NCBI GenBank assembly: GCA_002690875.1
Contig: NZGH01000037.1
Coordinates: 1-27,980 of the forward strand
DNA from: Rickettsiales bacterium
GTDB lineage: Bacteria; Pseudomonadota; Alphaproteobacteria; TMED127
Reading direction: 5' to 3'
Length of the DNA stretch: 27,980 nucleotides
The notes beneath the pieces were generated by a model. That model worked only from the letters and a program-made list of their open reading frames with translations. It did not search any database and had not been told where the DNA came from. The stretch's first letter is position 1. Each line of letters opens with the position of its first letter. This document shows positions 16,150-24,721 of the stretch, piece after piece. The translations under genes were made by a program, and so were the position numbers.

Positions 16150-17493
16150 ATGTTAAATAAGTTAATTCATTCTTTGCTTCCAGCATTAAGTAAAAATGCG
16201 CTAAGATTATCTATTTTTTCAATAGTCTTAGCCTTTTCATTTAGTGCTTTTGCACAAGAAGAGGCAACACCAGCTGTATCAGGTGAAGTTGCCTATATTT
16301 TAAATACATTCCTTTTTTTGGTTTGTGGTTTTTTAGTTATGTTCATGGCTGCTGGTTTTTGTATGCTAGAAGCAGGACAAGTTAGAAGTAAAAATACAGC
16401 TGTCATATGTCTGAAGAATATAGGGTTATTCTCAATTGCAGGAATTATGTATTACTTAATAGGTTATAACCTTATGTATGATGGTGTTGATGGTGGTTAT
16501 TTGGGCTCTTTCTCTATGTTCGATAGAAGTTCCGAAGTTGACATTGAAACTGGTTATGCAGCAGCATCAGACTGGTATTTCCAGATGGTTTTTGTGGCAA
16601 CCACAGCTTCAATTGTATCTGGGACGTTAGCAGAAAGAATTTTAATTTGGCCTTTCTTTTTATTTATAGCACTTTTGACAGGGTTTGTTTATCCAATTGC
16701 GGGTTCCTGGCAGTGGGGCGGTGGTTGGTTAAGTGAAATGGGATTTTCCGATTTTGCAGGATCAACACTTGTTCATTCTGTAGGTGGATGGGCTGCACTT
16801 GCTGGAGCCATTTTACTAGGAGCCAGAGAAGGAAAATTCCTACCTGATGGTTCTGCTCAAACCCTTCCAGGATGTTCACTTCCCATGACTACTTTAGGAG
16901 TATTCATACTTTGGCTAGGGTGGTTTGGATTTAACGGTGGTTCACAATTAGCATTAGGTTCTGGAGCAGATGCAACCGCCGTTGCTGATATTTTCGTAAA
17001 TACAAATCTCGCTGCAGCAGGTGGAGTAGTAGCATGTATGATTGTAAGCAAATTAACTAATAGTCATACCAACATTGCTGCAACTTTAAATGGTGCAATT
17101 GCTGGGCTTGTTGCAATTACAGCTGAACCTCTTACTCCATCAATGGGACAAGCTATAATTATTGGTGCTATCGGAGGTTTAATTTGTATGTATGGTATGA
17201 AACTAATGGACTTACTAAAGATTGATGATGTTGTTATGGCAATACCCGCTCACTTGTTCGCTGGAATTTGGGGAACATTGGTTGTAGCATGGACTAACCC
17301 TGACGCATCTCTTTTTGTTCAGTTTATTGGTGTGATTTCTTACGGTGCCTTCACGTTAATAGCAAGTCTGATAATTTGGTTTGTCATCAAAACTGTAATT
17401 GGAATCAGAGCTTCCAAAGATGACGAAGAATACGGACTAGATATGAGTGAATTAGGTACTATGTCATATCCTGACTTTACAAAAAGTAAATAA
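16150..17493 (+). CDS. amt: Ammonium transporter
   Basis: This 447-residue Amt/Mep/Rh channel moves ammonium across the inner membrane. A cleavable signal-like segment ends near AFAQ (about residue 35), and eleven transmembrane helices are expected. The pore twin histidines are His209 (LVHSVGGWAA) and His368 (IPAHLFAGIWGT). The SGTLAERIL and GFNGGS segments are typical. A strong Shine-Dalgarno AGGGAG (16138-16143), six bases from the ATG, marks the start and contrasts with the weak sites elsewhere, implying high expression. It is monocistronic: a 135-base leader region with a sigma-54-like element precedes it and a hairpin terminator follows. No glnK lies beside it in this window. Confidence 0.97.
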   Translation: MLNKLIHSLLPALSKNALRLSIFSIVLAFSFSAFAQEEATPAVSGEVAYILNTFLFLVCGFLVMFMAAGFCMLEAGQVRSKNTAVICLKNIGLFSIAGIMYYLIGYNLMYDGVDGGYLGSFSMFDRSSEVDIETGYAAASDWYFQMVFVATTASIVSGTLAERILIWPFFLFIALLTGFVYPIAGSWQWGGGWLSEMGFSDFAGSTLVHSVGGWAALAGAILLGAREGKFLPDGSAQTLPGCSLPMTTLGVFILWLGWFGFNGGSQLALGSGADATAVADIFVNTNLAAAGGVVACMIVSKLTNSHTNIAATLNGAIAGLVAITAEPLTPSMGQAIIIGAIGGLICMYGMKLMDLLKIDDVVMAIPAHLFAGIWGTLVVAWTNPDASLFVQFIGVISYGAFTLIASLIIWFVIKTVIGIRASKDDEEYGLDMSELGTMSYPDFTKSK

Positions 17494-17506
17494 AAGCTCC
17501 CCATAT

Positions 17507-17541
17507 AAAAAGGGTCTAGTCATTTAGGCTAGACCCTTTTT
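17507..17541. terminator. Intrinsic bidirectional terminator between amt and the convergent operon
   Basis: A perfect 13-base inverted repeat (arms 17507-17519 and 17529-17541, AAAAAGGGTCTAG and its complement) flanks a nine-base loop. The GC-rich core next to runs of A on one arm and T on the other makes a hairpin with a U tract in both directions. It lies 13 bases after the amt stop, and its right arm covers two bases of the stop codon of the minus-strand gene ending at 17540, so one element would terminate both. Confidence 0.88.
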
Positions 17542-18523
17542 AATTTTTAAGATCCCTTCCAAAAAATACAAGCCAAGTAATTATCGCTGGAATTCCAACT
17601 AAAAATTCTCTAACTCTTCTACCGATCGCTACAGAAAAAGCAACTGACGGACTTAAACCAACATAACCTCCAATAACAACAAATGCTAACTCTTGAATAC
17701 CAATCCCAGCTGGAACAAAGAAAGCAACAGCTCTTATTATTCCAGCAAAAGATTCAATAAGGATTACGTCTACAAAAGAAACATGAATATCTATAATTAA
17801 TAGAAAAACATAAATCTCAAATGCTCCAGCCAGCCAACCAACTAATCTAAAAAGAAATGCTTTCGAGACTGCAGCTTTTTTCTTTGTAAGAAAATATAAA
17901 GAAATATCTAATTTAATAAAAAATAAAATCTTTTTTTTATTTAATTTAATATTAAAGATTAAATTCTTTTTTCTAATTAAGTACTTCAATAATCTGCTTC
18001 TTATAAAGAAATAGAAAAATATACATCCGCAAAAAATTAAAATTAATGAAAAATAAATATAGTGACTATAACTTGAATTTATTAAAGCTGAATCCTTAAA
18101 AATAACTAAAAAAAAACTAAACAGTCCCATAATAAAAAGAGAAAATGTAGCTAAAATTAAATCAGCGAAAACAGTTGAAGAAGACTCGTGAGATGATAAT
18201 CCTTTTTTAATTGCTAAATAAATGCGAACAAACTCTCCCGTAACGTTTCCTGTAGGAAAAAATTTTCCAGAGGTTTGTGCAATCCATGTGATTATAAATG
18301 CCCAGAGAAATGAAAAAGATCTTTTTTTTATTAAAACAAACCATGTTAATGAATCAAAATATAAAGTTGGTAAATGAGCTAAGACCAACCAATATAACTT
18401 ATCTCTTTTTTTATTTATTAAATCTAATGCTTCCGTTCCCCCAAATAAATCATAAACCCATTTAAATAAAAAAATGCCAAGAAATAAAAAAATAATAAAT
18501 TTTAAATTTTTTATTTTTAACAT
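17540..18523 (-). CDS. UPF0104/HpnL-like multi-pass membrane protein (lysylphosphatidylglycerol synthase TM-domain family)
   Basis: This 327-residue integral membrane protein probably has 7-8 transmembrane helices. The family signature is near the C terminus: FFVPAGIGIQELAFVVIGG followed by an alternating hydrophobic helix and RRVREFLVG. SGKFFPTGNVTGEFVR (about 84-99) is the other conserved block. Members include AglD, the HpnL hopanoid-cluster protein and the flippase half of MprF; they are thought to move or modify lipid-linked molecules, but the biochemistry is mostly unproven. It follows the PIG-L gene with no gap (start codon directly after its stop) and is the last gene of an operon with a GT4 glycosyltransferase, suggesting a role in handling a glycolipid. 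Confidence 0.82.
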   Translation of the reverse strand: MLKIKNLKFIIFLFLGIFLFKWVYDLFGGTEALDLINKKRDKLYWLVLAHLPTLYFDSLTWFVLIKKRSFSFLWAFIITWIAQTSGKFFPTGNVTGEFVRIYLAIKKGLSSHESSSTVFADLILATFSLFIMGLFSFFLVIFKDSALINSSYSHYIYFSLILIFCGCIFFYFFIRSRLLKYLIRKKNLIFNIKLNKKKILFFIKLDISLYFLTKKKAAVSKAFLFRLVGWLAGAFEIYVFLLIIDIHVSFVDVILIESFAGIIRAVAFFVPAGIGIQELAFVVIGGYVGLSPSVAFSVAIGRRVREFLVGIPAIITWLVFFGRDLKN

Positions 18524-19274
18524 TCAAAAAATTTCTGAGTTAACAATTTTTTTTATAATATTTTCAGGAGTATCCGAATCCACTCTTGGATGCCATGAGA
18601 AAAATGAAAACCTTCTATAAAATAACTTGCCAATGTGAGGAGGTTGTGAGTAATCATAATGATAAAGTTCTCTGTAACATTCTTTTTCTAAATGAAGATA
18701 ATCTAAGTTCTCTTTTTCAGAATTATATATTTCTAATAATTTTATTTTTTCTTTTTTTTCATTTACTGAAAGTTTTAAAGTGACCTGGTTTTTTGTAGGT
18801 TTAATAAACTCATTACAATTAATTTGGCCTTTTGAAAAATTATATTCAGGGTATTCATATACCTTAGAACTATTTTGCAGCCTAGAACAAATAAAGTTGC
18901 TAACATCATGATCTTGGTGCCCTCCTTCATATGCTGGACAGAATATTGTATCAATTTTGTGGTTTTTAACTAGAAAATTAATTTTCCTAAAAGTTTTTTC
19001 AATGTTTTCTTTTAGTTCTCTAGTTGGAATATCTTGCATAAAGAATTTTTTAACTCCCAAAAGTTGTAATGATTTTTTCATCTCCTCATTTCTCAATTTT
19101 TTTTTTTTTTTTATACTTTTTTTTTTCCCAAAACCACATTTCTTCTTTTGAGAGAACACCATTTGTTGGAAAAAAAATAATAAGATTTTTTTTTAATAAA
19201 ACCTTCTTTATTATAAATGTAGCACCAACTAACTCATCATCTGGATGCGCAGCAATTAATAGAATATTATTCAT
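18524..19274 (-). pseudogene. PIG-L/LmbE-family N-acetylglucosaminyl deacetylase, reading frame broken at poly-A tracts
   Basis: Two frames together make a complete PIG-L deacetylase of about 250 residues. The first begins at the Met at 19274 with MNNILLIAAHPDDE (zinc-binding AHPDDE) and PTNGVLS. The second continues with LRNEEMKKSLQLLGVKK, CPAYEGGHQDHD (zinc/active-site motif) and the C-terminal half to 18524. Between them the minus strand has A10, GTAT, then A16; dropping one A from either run restores one open frame. So the break is a single-base indel, a sequence error, or a site corrected by transcriptional slippage. Both halves keep their catalytic residues, arguing against old decay. 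The family removes N-acetyl groups from GlcNAc-type glycosides. The start overlaps the GT4 stop (TAATG). Confidence 0.8.
19097..19126. repeat. Double homopolymer tract (T16-ATAC-T10 on the plus strand)
   Basis: Sixteen T at 19097-19112, four bases, then ten T at 19117-19126. The T16 is the longest homopolymer I find in the window. It encodes a lysine run in the PIG-L gene on the minus strand and coincides exactly with that gene's frame change. Such runs are prone to replication and RNA-polymerase slippage and to sequencing error. Confidence 0.9.
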
Positions 19275-20503
19275 TAAGAATTCAAGACTTTTTTCCAATT
19301 TTTATAAAATACGTTAAAAAAAATATCCCTCCATGATGAACTTGTATTATATTTTTGTAAATTGTTTTTAATTTTTGAAATCTTTTTTTTTTCTTTAAGT
19401 AAATTATAAATTACTTTAACCCATTCACTCACAATATATTTATTTATAATTATACCATCAAAATTGTGGCTTATTTTTCTACCCCCTCCTTTTGGAGAAA
19501 CTATACATAGCGCTCCACATGATTTTGCTTCCATTACTACCTGTGGACCAGTTTCGTATAAGGAAGGAAAAACAAATAAATCACAAATATTCATTAAATT
19601 AGCTACTTCATCCTGATTTAAATAATCAGTTATTATTAGACCATGACCTCCAATTTTTTTACATTTGTCACCGTGTATATCTTCTCCTGAAAGAATAGTT
19701 GTAACCGATAATCCCTTTTCAATTAAATTTTTATGAATTTTGGCTAAAAAATTAGCCCCTTTAAGCTCATGAATTCTTCCACAGAAAAAAAGAACCTTGT
19801 TTTTTTGAGGAATATTAAATTTTTTATAAAAATGATCTTTGTTTATTTTTATCTTTCTAAAAACTTCTTTGTTAATGCCCCTTTCTAGATTTATAATTTT
19901 ATTATTTTTTTTTATTTTTGAAAACTCTTCAGATAAACTCTTGAAATTAATCATTACTTTCTCACAAAAATGAAAATATTTTTGAATCTTCAACTTTTGG
20001 TTTTCTGATATTTTTTGATGCAATTTAATTTTTTGTATAAAAATTGAACTTAAAAATGAGGGTAAATACGAAAAGATCTTAACAATGTAGTATTTTGTAT
20101 ATGACGATGTATCAGTATGATAAGAAGTAGTTAAAGGGATTTTCCAGATTAAAGAAGCTAACTTTGCTGTTTTTGACATTGAAAATAGTTGATCTGTTGT
20201 GTGTATTAAATCATATTTTTTTAATTCAAAAAAAAGATAAAGGTTTACAGGAAAAAGATCTGTAAAGTCAGCATCTATTCCAATTATTCTAAGTATTTTT
20301 GATGAAAGAATTGGTTTTTTAATTTTAAAATTTATAAAGTTATTAAATTTTATTTTTTTTTTTACTTTACCTAAAAAAAAAACATCTATTTTTATTTTTA
20401 AATTATCTTGTACCAAGGATTCACATATTTTTTCCCAAAACTTTACATGTCCTCCTGATTTATTGGACAATTCTAAATCAATCAAAATTGCAATTCTTTT
20501 CAT
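19274..20503 (-). CDS. GT4-family (GT-B fold) glycosyltransferase
   Basis: This 409-residue retaining glycosyltransferase has an N-terminal acceptor domain starting MKRIAILIDLE with an SGGHVKF loop (16-22), the linker motif ERGINKEVF (207-215), CGRIHELKGANF in the donor domain (241-252) and the EX7E pair E317/E325 in ETGPQVVMEAKSCG. PKGGG follows. No membrane segment is obvious. The exact donor and acceptor cannot be read from sequence. The next gene is a PIG-L deacetylase, and GT4 + PIG-L pairs act in sequence on GlcNAc in mycothiol (MshA/MshB), bacillithiol (BshA/BshB) and GPI (PIG-A/PIG-L) synthesis, so a UDP-GlcNAc donor is plausible but inferred. One base separates it from the SLC13 gene upstream. 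Confidence 0.9.
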   Translation of the reverse strand: MKRIAILIDLELSNKSGGHVKFWEKICESLVQDNLKIKIDVFFLGKVKKKIKFNNFINFKIKKPILSSKILRIIGIDADFTDLFPVNLYLFFELKKYDLIHTTDQLFSMSKTAKLASLIWKIPLTTSYHTDTSSYTKYYIVKIFSYLPSFLSSIFIQKIKLHQKISENQKLKIQKYFHFCEKVMINFKSLSEEFSKIKKNNKIINLERGINKEVFRKIKINKDHFYKKFNIPQKNKVLFFCGRIHELKGANFLAKIHKNLIEKGLSVTTILSGEDIHGDKCKKIGGHGLIITDYLNQDEVANLMNICDLFVFPSLYETGPQVVMEAKSCGALCIVSPKGGGRKISHNFDGIIINKYIVSEWVKVIYNLLKEKKKISKIKNNLQKYNTSSSWRDIFFNVFYKNWKKVLNS

Positions 20504-20504
20504 C

Positions 20505-21914
20505 CTAAATCTTAAAAATAGCTGTTTGAAAAAAATTAATATAAAGAGTGATTATGACTATTGAAATTATATTTAAAAATATACCTGTCCTAACCATAAA
20601 TTTTATCGTAAATTTTTGTGATGAATAAGCAATTGCATTAGGTGGTGTCGAAATTGGCATCATGAACGCACAACTTGCAGCTAAAACCATTGGGAGTGTT
20701 ATTAGAATAATATTTATATCCGTTTCCGCTGCAAATGATGCAAAAATTGGAAGGAATAAAAAAGTTGTTGCAGTATTACTTGTAAACTCAGTAATTAAAG
20801 AAGTAAAAAGTGATACCACTAAAATAATGACCCAAAGTTCATAATTTTTAATATAATTTAAATTCTCAGATAAGTCTTTTGCTAGACCTGTGCTCACAAC
20901 TAAAGAAGCCATTGAGAGACCACCACCAAAAAGTATCAGAATATCCCAAGGTATTTTTTTAAACCAATCCCAGCCTAACAAAACATTGTAATTCCTATCA
21001 CAAGGTATAATAAAAAAAAGAAATGAACAACTAATTGCAATTCCAGAATCGGACAAATTTATTCCAAAAAAAGAGTTTAATTTAGTTTTAAAAATCCATA
21101 AAAGTCCAGTCAGTGTGATCACAAGTCCACTAACTTTTTCAGAGTTTGTTAAATCCCCAAGTTTTTTAAATCTTTTTAAAATCATATTTAGATTTATTTT
21201 TTTTCTGTCATCTTTAATATTTAAAGAAAAATAAAGCCAGAGGGAAATAAGAATGAAGGTTGCTAAAGGTAATGTAAAAAATAACCAGTCTATAAAATCT
21301 ATTTGATAGTTATAGTTTTCGTTTAAAAAAGCAACGAGAATTGCGTTTGGTATTGTACCAATAGGAGTAATCATCCCTCCTATCGATGCTGAGTATGCGA
21401 CAGCTAAAATTAGCATCTTTGAAAAATATTCATCTTCCCTTTTATTTAGAGTTGTATCAACTATAAACTTGATTATAGGAATCATTAATAAACAAGTTGC
21501 TGTGTTCGATAACCACATACTAAAAAAAGCTGTAGAAAAAATTGAACATAATAATAGTTTCTTTTTTGTTGAACCAAAACTGATTATTGATTTTAAGGCT
21601 AATCTTTGATGTAAATTACTTTTTTCAAAACCTGCGGCTAACAAGAATCCACCTAATAATAAAAAGACAACGGGACTTGCATATTTTGACAAGATATCCT
21701 TTAGACTTATATCAACAAAAATTGGAGATAATATTATAGGTATTAATGCAGTTATGGAAGTTGGTATAGCTTCTGTTAACCAAAAAAAGACCATAATTAA
21801 TGTCATACCTAATACAACCTTAGAGTTATATTCAAGACCATGATTAAGGTTAGTAATTTCTGGCATAAAACCAAAAAGAATTCCTAATATAAAATATTTA
21901 ATATTTATTTTCAT
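20505..21914 (-). CDS. SLC13/DASS-family sodium:anion symporter
   Basis: This 469-residue transporter of the divalent anion:Na+ symporter family has about eleven transmembrane segments and two inverted halves. Each half carries the substrate/sodium-site SNT motif (LSNTATCLLMIPI; TSNTATTFLFLPI) and the partner loop (GTIPNAI; STPPNAIAY). Substrates in the family are dicarboxylates, citrate or sulfate; sequence alone does not decide, though bacterial SNT-type members are often C4-dicarboxylate importers. Two bases after uup and one base before the GT4 gene, it is part of the same minus-strand run. Start chosen at the ATG just after the uup stop. Confidence 0.9.
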   Translation of the reverse strand: MKINIKYFILGILFGFMPEITNLNHGLEYNSKVVLGMTLIMVFFWLTEAIPTSITALIPIILSPIFVDISLKDILSKYASPVVFLLLGGFLLAAGFEKSNLHQRLALKSIISFGSTKKKLLLCSIFSTAFFSMWLSNTATCLLMIPIIKFIVDTTLNKREDEYFSKMLILAVAYSASIGGMITPIGTIPNAILVAFLNENYNYQIDFIDWLFFTLPLATFILISLWLYFSLNIKDDRKKINLNMILKRFKKLGDLTNSEKVSGLVITLTGLLWIFKTKLNSFFGINLSDSGIAISCSFLFFIIPCDRNYNVLLGWDWFKKIPWDILILFGGGLSMASLVVSTGLAKDLSENLNYIKNYELWVIILVVSLFTSLITEFTSNTATTFLFLPIFASFAAETDINIILITLPMVLAASCAFMMPISTPPNAIAYSSQKFTIKFMVRTGIFLNIISIVIITLYINFFQTAIFKI

Positions 21915-21916
21915 AG

Positions 21917-23719
21917 CTATAAATCTTTACTTAAATTTTTTTCCTCTAAATCCTGCCATTCATTTTCTAGAGAGTAAAGATCGTCTTGTGCTAATTTTAT
22001 TTCATTGAGTATTTCTTGGTTATCTTTGTAATTAAAATTATTATGTTTATTTTTTTGTTCAAGTTGTTCTGATAAATTTGAAATATGTTTTTCTTTAATT
22101 TCAATTTTTTTTAAAATTTTTTTTATTTTTTTTTCAAGACTCTCAGGTTTTGTGGCTTTTGTTTTTAAATTCTCTAATTTTTTTGGATTTAATTGTTTAT
22201 ACTTAACATTTTTTAAAAATATATCCTCACAATTTAATGTTTTTGTAATACTACCCTTACCATCTAGCAAAAAAAATTTATCTGCAACTCTATTCAAAAA
22301 ATCAAAGTCATGTGAGGCAACGATTACACATCCTTTGAACTCTCTAATAAAATCCACAAGAATATCAATTGTTTCGATATCTAAATCATTGGTAGGTTCA
22401 TCTAAAAGTAATAAGTCTTTTGGGTCAGCTAAAATTTTAGCTAATAATAATCTGTTTCTTTCACCTCCTGACAATATTCCGACCTCTTGATCTAAATCTT
22501 TTGGATCAAATAAAAAATTTTTTAAATAACCACAAATATGAACCTTTTTATCTCCAACATCTAAATAATCACCTCCACTAGGAATCATATTTTTTTTTAT
22601 ACTTTTTGTGTTGTCTAACTGAACACCTGATTGATCAAAATAATTTTTTTCTATATTTTTTTTTATTTTTATTGAGCCTTCATCAACTAACATTGGGTTG
22701 TTTATCATTTGCAAAAAAGTTGACTTTCCAGAACCATTTTTCCCTATAATTCCAACCTTTTCACCTCTTAAAAATCTATAAGAAAAATCATTTAAGATAG
22801 TTTTATTTAATTTATTCAATATAAAACCTTTTTTAACTTTATAACAGTTCACCAAAACATTAGGACCAAACTTATTTCTTTCAGATATGTTAATATTAGT
22901 TTTAGAGATTGACTTTAAAAACTCACTTCTTTGTTTTTCATAATTATTTTTAAAAGTTAGTATATTATTTTTTCTTCTTACATTTCTTTTTCTTCTAGCA
23001 GTAATTCCCTTTGATAACCACTCCATCTCTTCATTCAAAATTTTTTTCTTGTTTTCAAGTTCTCTTTTTTCTTGTTCTATTAAATTCTTACTCCATTCTT
23101 CAAAATCAGAGAAACCTTTTGGAGAAATTCTTATTTTTTTTCTATCAATCCAAAAAACCTTATTTGTAGTTTTTTTTAGAAAATTTCTATTGTGACTTAT
23201 AATTAAAAAAGATCCTTTAAAAGAAAATTTTAAATAATTTTCAAGCCATTGAATTGATTCAATATCTAGGTGATTTGTTGGCTCATCCAGTAAAAGAAGG
23301 TCGGGCTTTGTGATAATTATAGATGCAAGATTAAACTTTCTATGCATACCACCAGATAATTTATTGATAGTTTGAGTTTTATCAATTTTTAGTTGTTCAC
23401 AAACCTGATCAATAAAATATTCCTCTTCGGTTGATTTAATTAAATTCAGAAGTGCATCATATATTTGTAAATCATTTTTATCTGATAAGGATTGACTAAG
23501 AAAACCAACTTTAATCTTTTTATTTAGCCATAATTCTCCAGAATCTATAGCTAAGTTTCCAAATATTAATTTTAACAGAGTTGATTTACCAACTCCATTT
23601 TTTCCAGTTAAAGCAATTTTATCTTCGTTATGAAGACTAAACGAAATTTCTTCAAAAATTTTTTTTTTACCGTAATTCAGGTTACAATCATTTAATGAAA
23701 AATAAACTTCTTTGGTCAT
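21917..23719 (-). CDS. uup: ABC-F ATPase, Uup type
   Basis: This 600-residue soluble protein has two ABC domains and no membrane segments. Domain 1 has Walker A GKNGVGKST (39-47), signature LSGGMHRK (121-128) and Walker B LLLLDEPTNHLDIE. Domain 2 has GKNGSGKST, LSGGERNR and LLLLDEPTNDLDIE. The roughly 100-residue charged C-terminal extension is a predicted coiled coil typical of Uup (DNA-binding and ribosome-related in E. coli). The first signature has Met where Glu, Gln or Trp is usual. Family members rescue or regulate ribosomes. It starts only seven bases after the 3' CCA of tRNA-Gln, leaving essentially no room for its own promoter or Shine-Dalgarno. Confidence 0.93.
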   Translation of the reverse strand: MTKEVYFSLNDCNLNYGKKKIFEEISFSLHNEDKIALTGKNGVGKSTLLKLIFGNLAIDSGELWLNKKIKVGFLSQSLSDKNDLQIYDALLNLIKSTEEEYFIDQVCEQLKIDKTQTINKLSGGMHRKFNLASIIITKPDLLLLDEPTNHLDIESIQWLENYLKFSFKGSFLIISHNRNFLKKTTNKVFWIDRKKIRISPKGFSDFEEWSKNLIEQEKRELENKKKILNEEMEWLSKGITARRKRNVRRKNNILTFKNNYEKQRSEFLKSISKTNINISERNKFGPNVLVNCYKVKKGFILNKLNKTILNDFSYRFLRGEKVGIIGKNGSGKSTFLQMINNPMLVDEGSIKIKKNIEKNYFDQSGVQLDNTKSIKKNMIPSGGDYLDVGDKKVHICGYLKNFLFDPKDLDQEVGILSGGERNRLLLAKILADPKDLLLLDEPTNDLDIETIDILVDFIREFKGCVIVASHDFDFLNRVADKFFLLDGKGSITKTLNCEDIFLKNVKYKQLNPKKLENLKTKATKPESLEKKIKKILKKIEIKEKHISNLSEQLEQKNKHNNFNYKDNQEILNEIKLAQDDLYSLENEWQDLEEKNLSKDL

Positions 23720-23726
23720 CAGAAAA

Positions 23727-23801
23727 TGGCTGGGGTGGTAGGATTCGAACCTACGAATGCCTGTACCAAAAACAGGTGCCTTACCACTTGGCTACACCCC
23801 A
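23727..23801 (-). tRNA. tRNA-Gln (anticodon TTG)
   Basis: Read on the minus strand, the gene starts TGGGGTG at 23801 and ends CACCCCA, discriminator G, CCA at 23727, giving a perfect 7-bp acceptor stem. The D arm pairs GCC with GGC, the anticodon arm pairs CCTGT with ACAGG around TTTTGGT (anticodon TTG at positions 34-36, reading CAA/CAG glutamine codons), and the T arm pairs GTAGG with CCTAC around TTCGAAT. The CCA end is encoded. Length is 75 bases with CCA. It is sandwiched between ispE and uup in the same orientation. Confidence 0.97.
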
Positions 23802-23842
23802 AGTTTAATGAAAGATAATCATTTTTTTTAGAATATACAAGT

Positions 23843-24721
23843 TTATAATGATTCAAAAGAATTAACTATTTTAGTTTTTTTAACCCAAAAATTTTTAAAT
23901 TTATTTCTAAAAATTATTTCTGCATTCCCAAGATCTCTTGTATTCTTAAATAAAGCAAAACATGTAGCTCCTGAACCAGTCATTCTTGATAAAAGCGAAT
24001 TAGTTTCATTTTTTAGAACATCAAGAATTAATTCAATATCCTTGCACTGCTCAATTGCTTCCCTTTCGAGATCATTTTTTTTTGAATTTAAAAAATCAAT
24101 TATTTTTGTTTTATAAAGAAATTTCTCACTGAATAAAGCGGAACCTTCTCTGGTTGGAATTGTTATTTTTTCAAATATTTTTTTTGTTGATATTTCAACC
24201 AATGGGTTAACCAAAAGAACAAAAAAATTTTGATAATTATTCTCTATTTTTAAAACACTCTCACCTTTCCCAGTTACCAAAGCTGACTTTCTGAAAAAAC
24301 AAAAAGGTACATCAGCACCCAACGAGAAAAGAGACTTATAAAAACCTTCTTTACAATCTATATTGAACATTTTAACCAAACATAAGATCACCGTTGCCGC
24401 ATTTGAAGACCCGCCACCCATACCTGAAGAAATTGGTAAATTTTTTGTCAGGTTAATGTGTACAGTGAGATTTTTATTTAGCAATTTCTCAACAAATGAT
24501 ATTGACTTGAGAACAATATTATCTTTCAACGAAAGTTTTTTTGAAAATGGACCATCAATTGTAAATTTAAAGGACTTTGCTTTTTTTACTCTTATAACAT
24601 CTCCAAAATCACAAAAAGTCATAAGACTTTCAATGTTGTGAAATCCATCCGATGTTTTTTCTAAAACCTCTAAATATAAGTTTATTTTTGCTGGTGACAA
24701 CTTAGTTATATCATTGCACAC
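23843..24721 (-). CDS. ispE: 4-diphosphocytidyl-2-C-methyl-D-erythritol kinase
   Basis: This 292-residue GHMP kinase phosphorylates CDP-ME in the non-mevalonate (MEP) isoprenoid pathway. It has the N-terminal SPAKINLYLEV, the ATP-binding PISSGMGGGSSNAA, the ADVPFCFF segment and the C-terminal MTGSGATCFALF loop. The start is a GTG that shares one base with the upstream TPR stop (TAGTG on the minus strand); the nearest conserved segment begins a few residues later, leaving no room for a downstream ATG. Expected to be essential. It is followed after 41 bases by tRNA-Gln. Confidence 0.95.
   Translation of the reverse strand: MCNDITKLSPAKINLYLEVLEKTSDGFHNIESLMTFCDFGDVIRVKKAKSFKFTIDGPFSKKLSLKDNIVLKSISFVEKLLNKNLTVHINLTKNLPISSGMGGGSSNAATVILCLVKMFNIDCKEGFYKSLFSLGADVPFCFFRKSALVTGKGESVLKIENNYQNFFVLLVNPLVEISTKKIFEKITIPTREGSALFSEKFLYKTKIIDFLNSKKNDLEREAIEQCKDIELILDVLKNETNSLLSRMTGSGATCFALFKNTRDLGNAEIIFRNKFKNFWVKKTKIVNSFESL

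Noticed and set aside
19069..19317. Phe-rich open frames on the plus strand across the T tracts
   Set aside because: These are low-complexity readings of the homopolymers antisense to the PIG-L and GT4 genes, with no start signal or domain.
22152..22490. 112-codon open frame antisense to uup
   Set aside because: It is the shadow of the second ABC domain, which carries all conserved motifs on the other strand.
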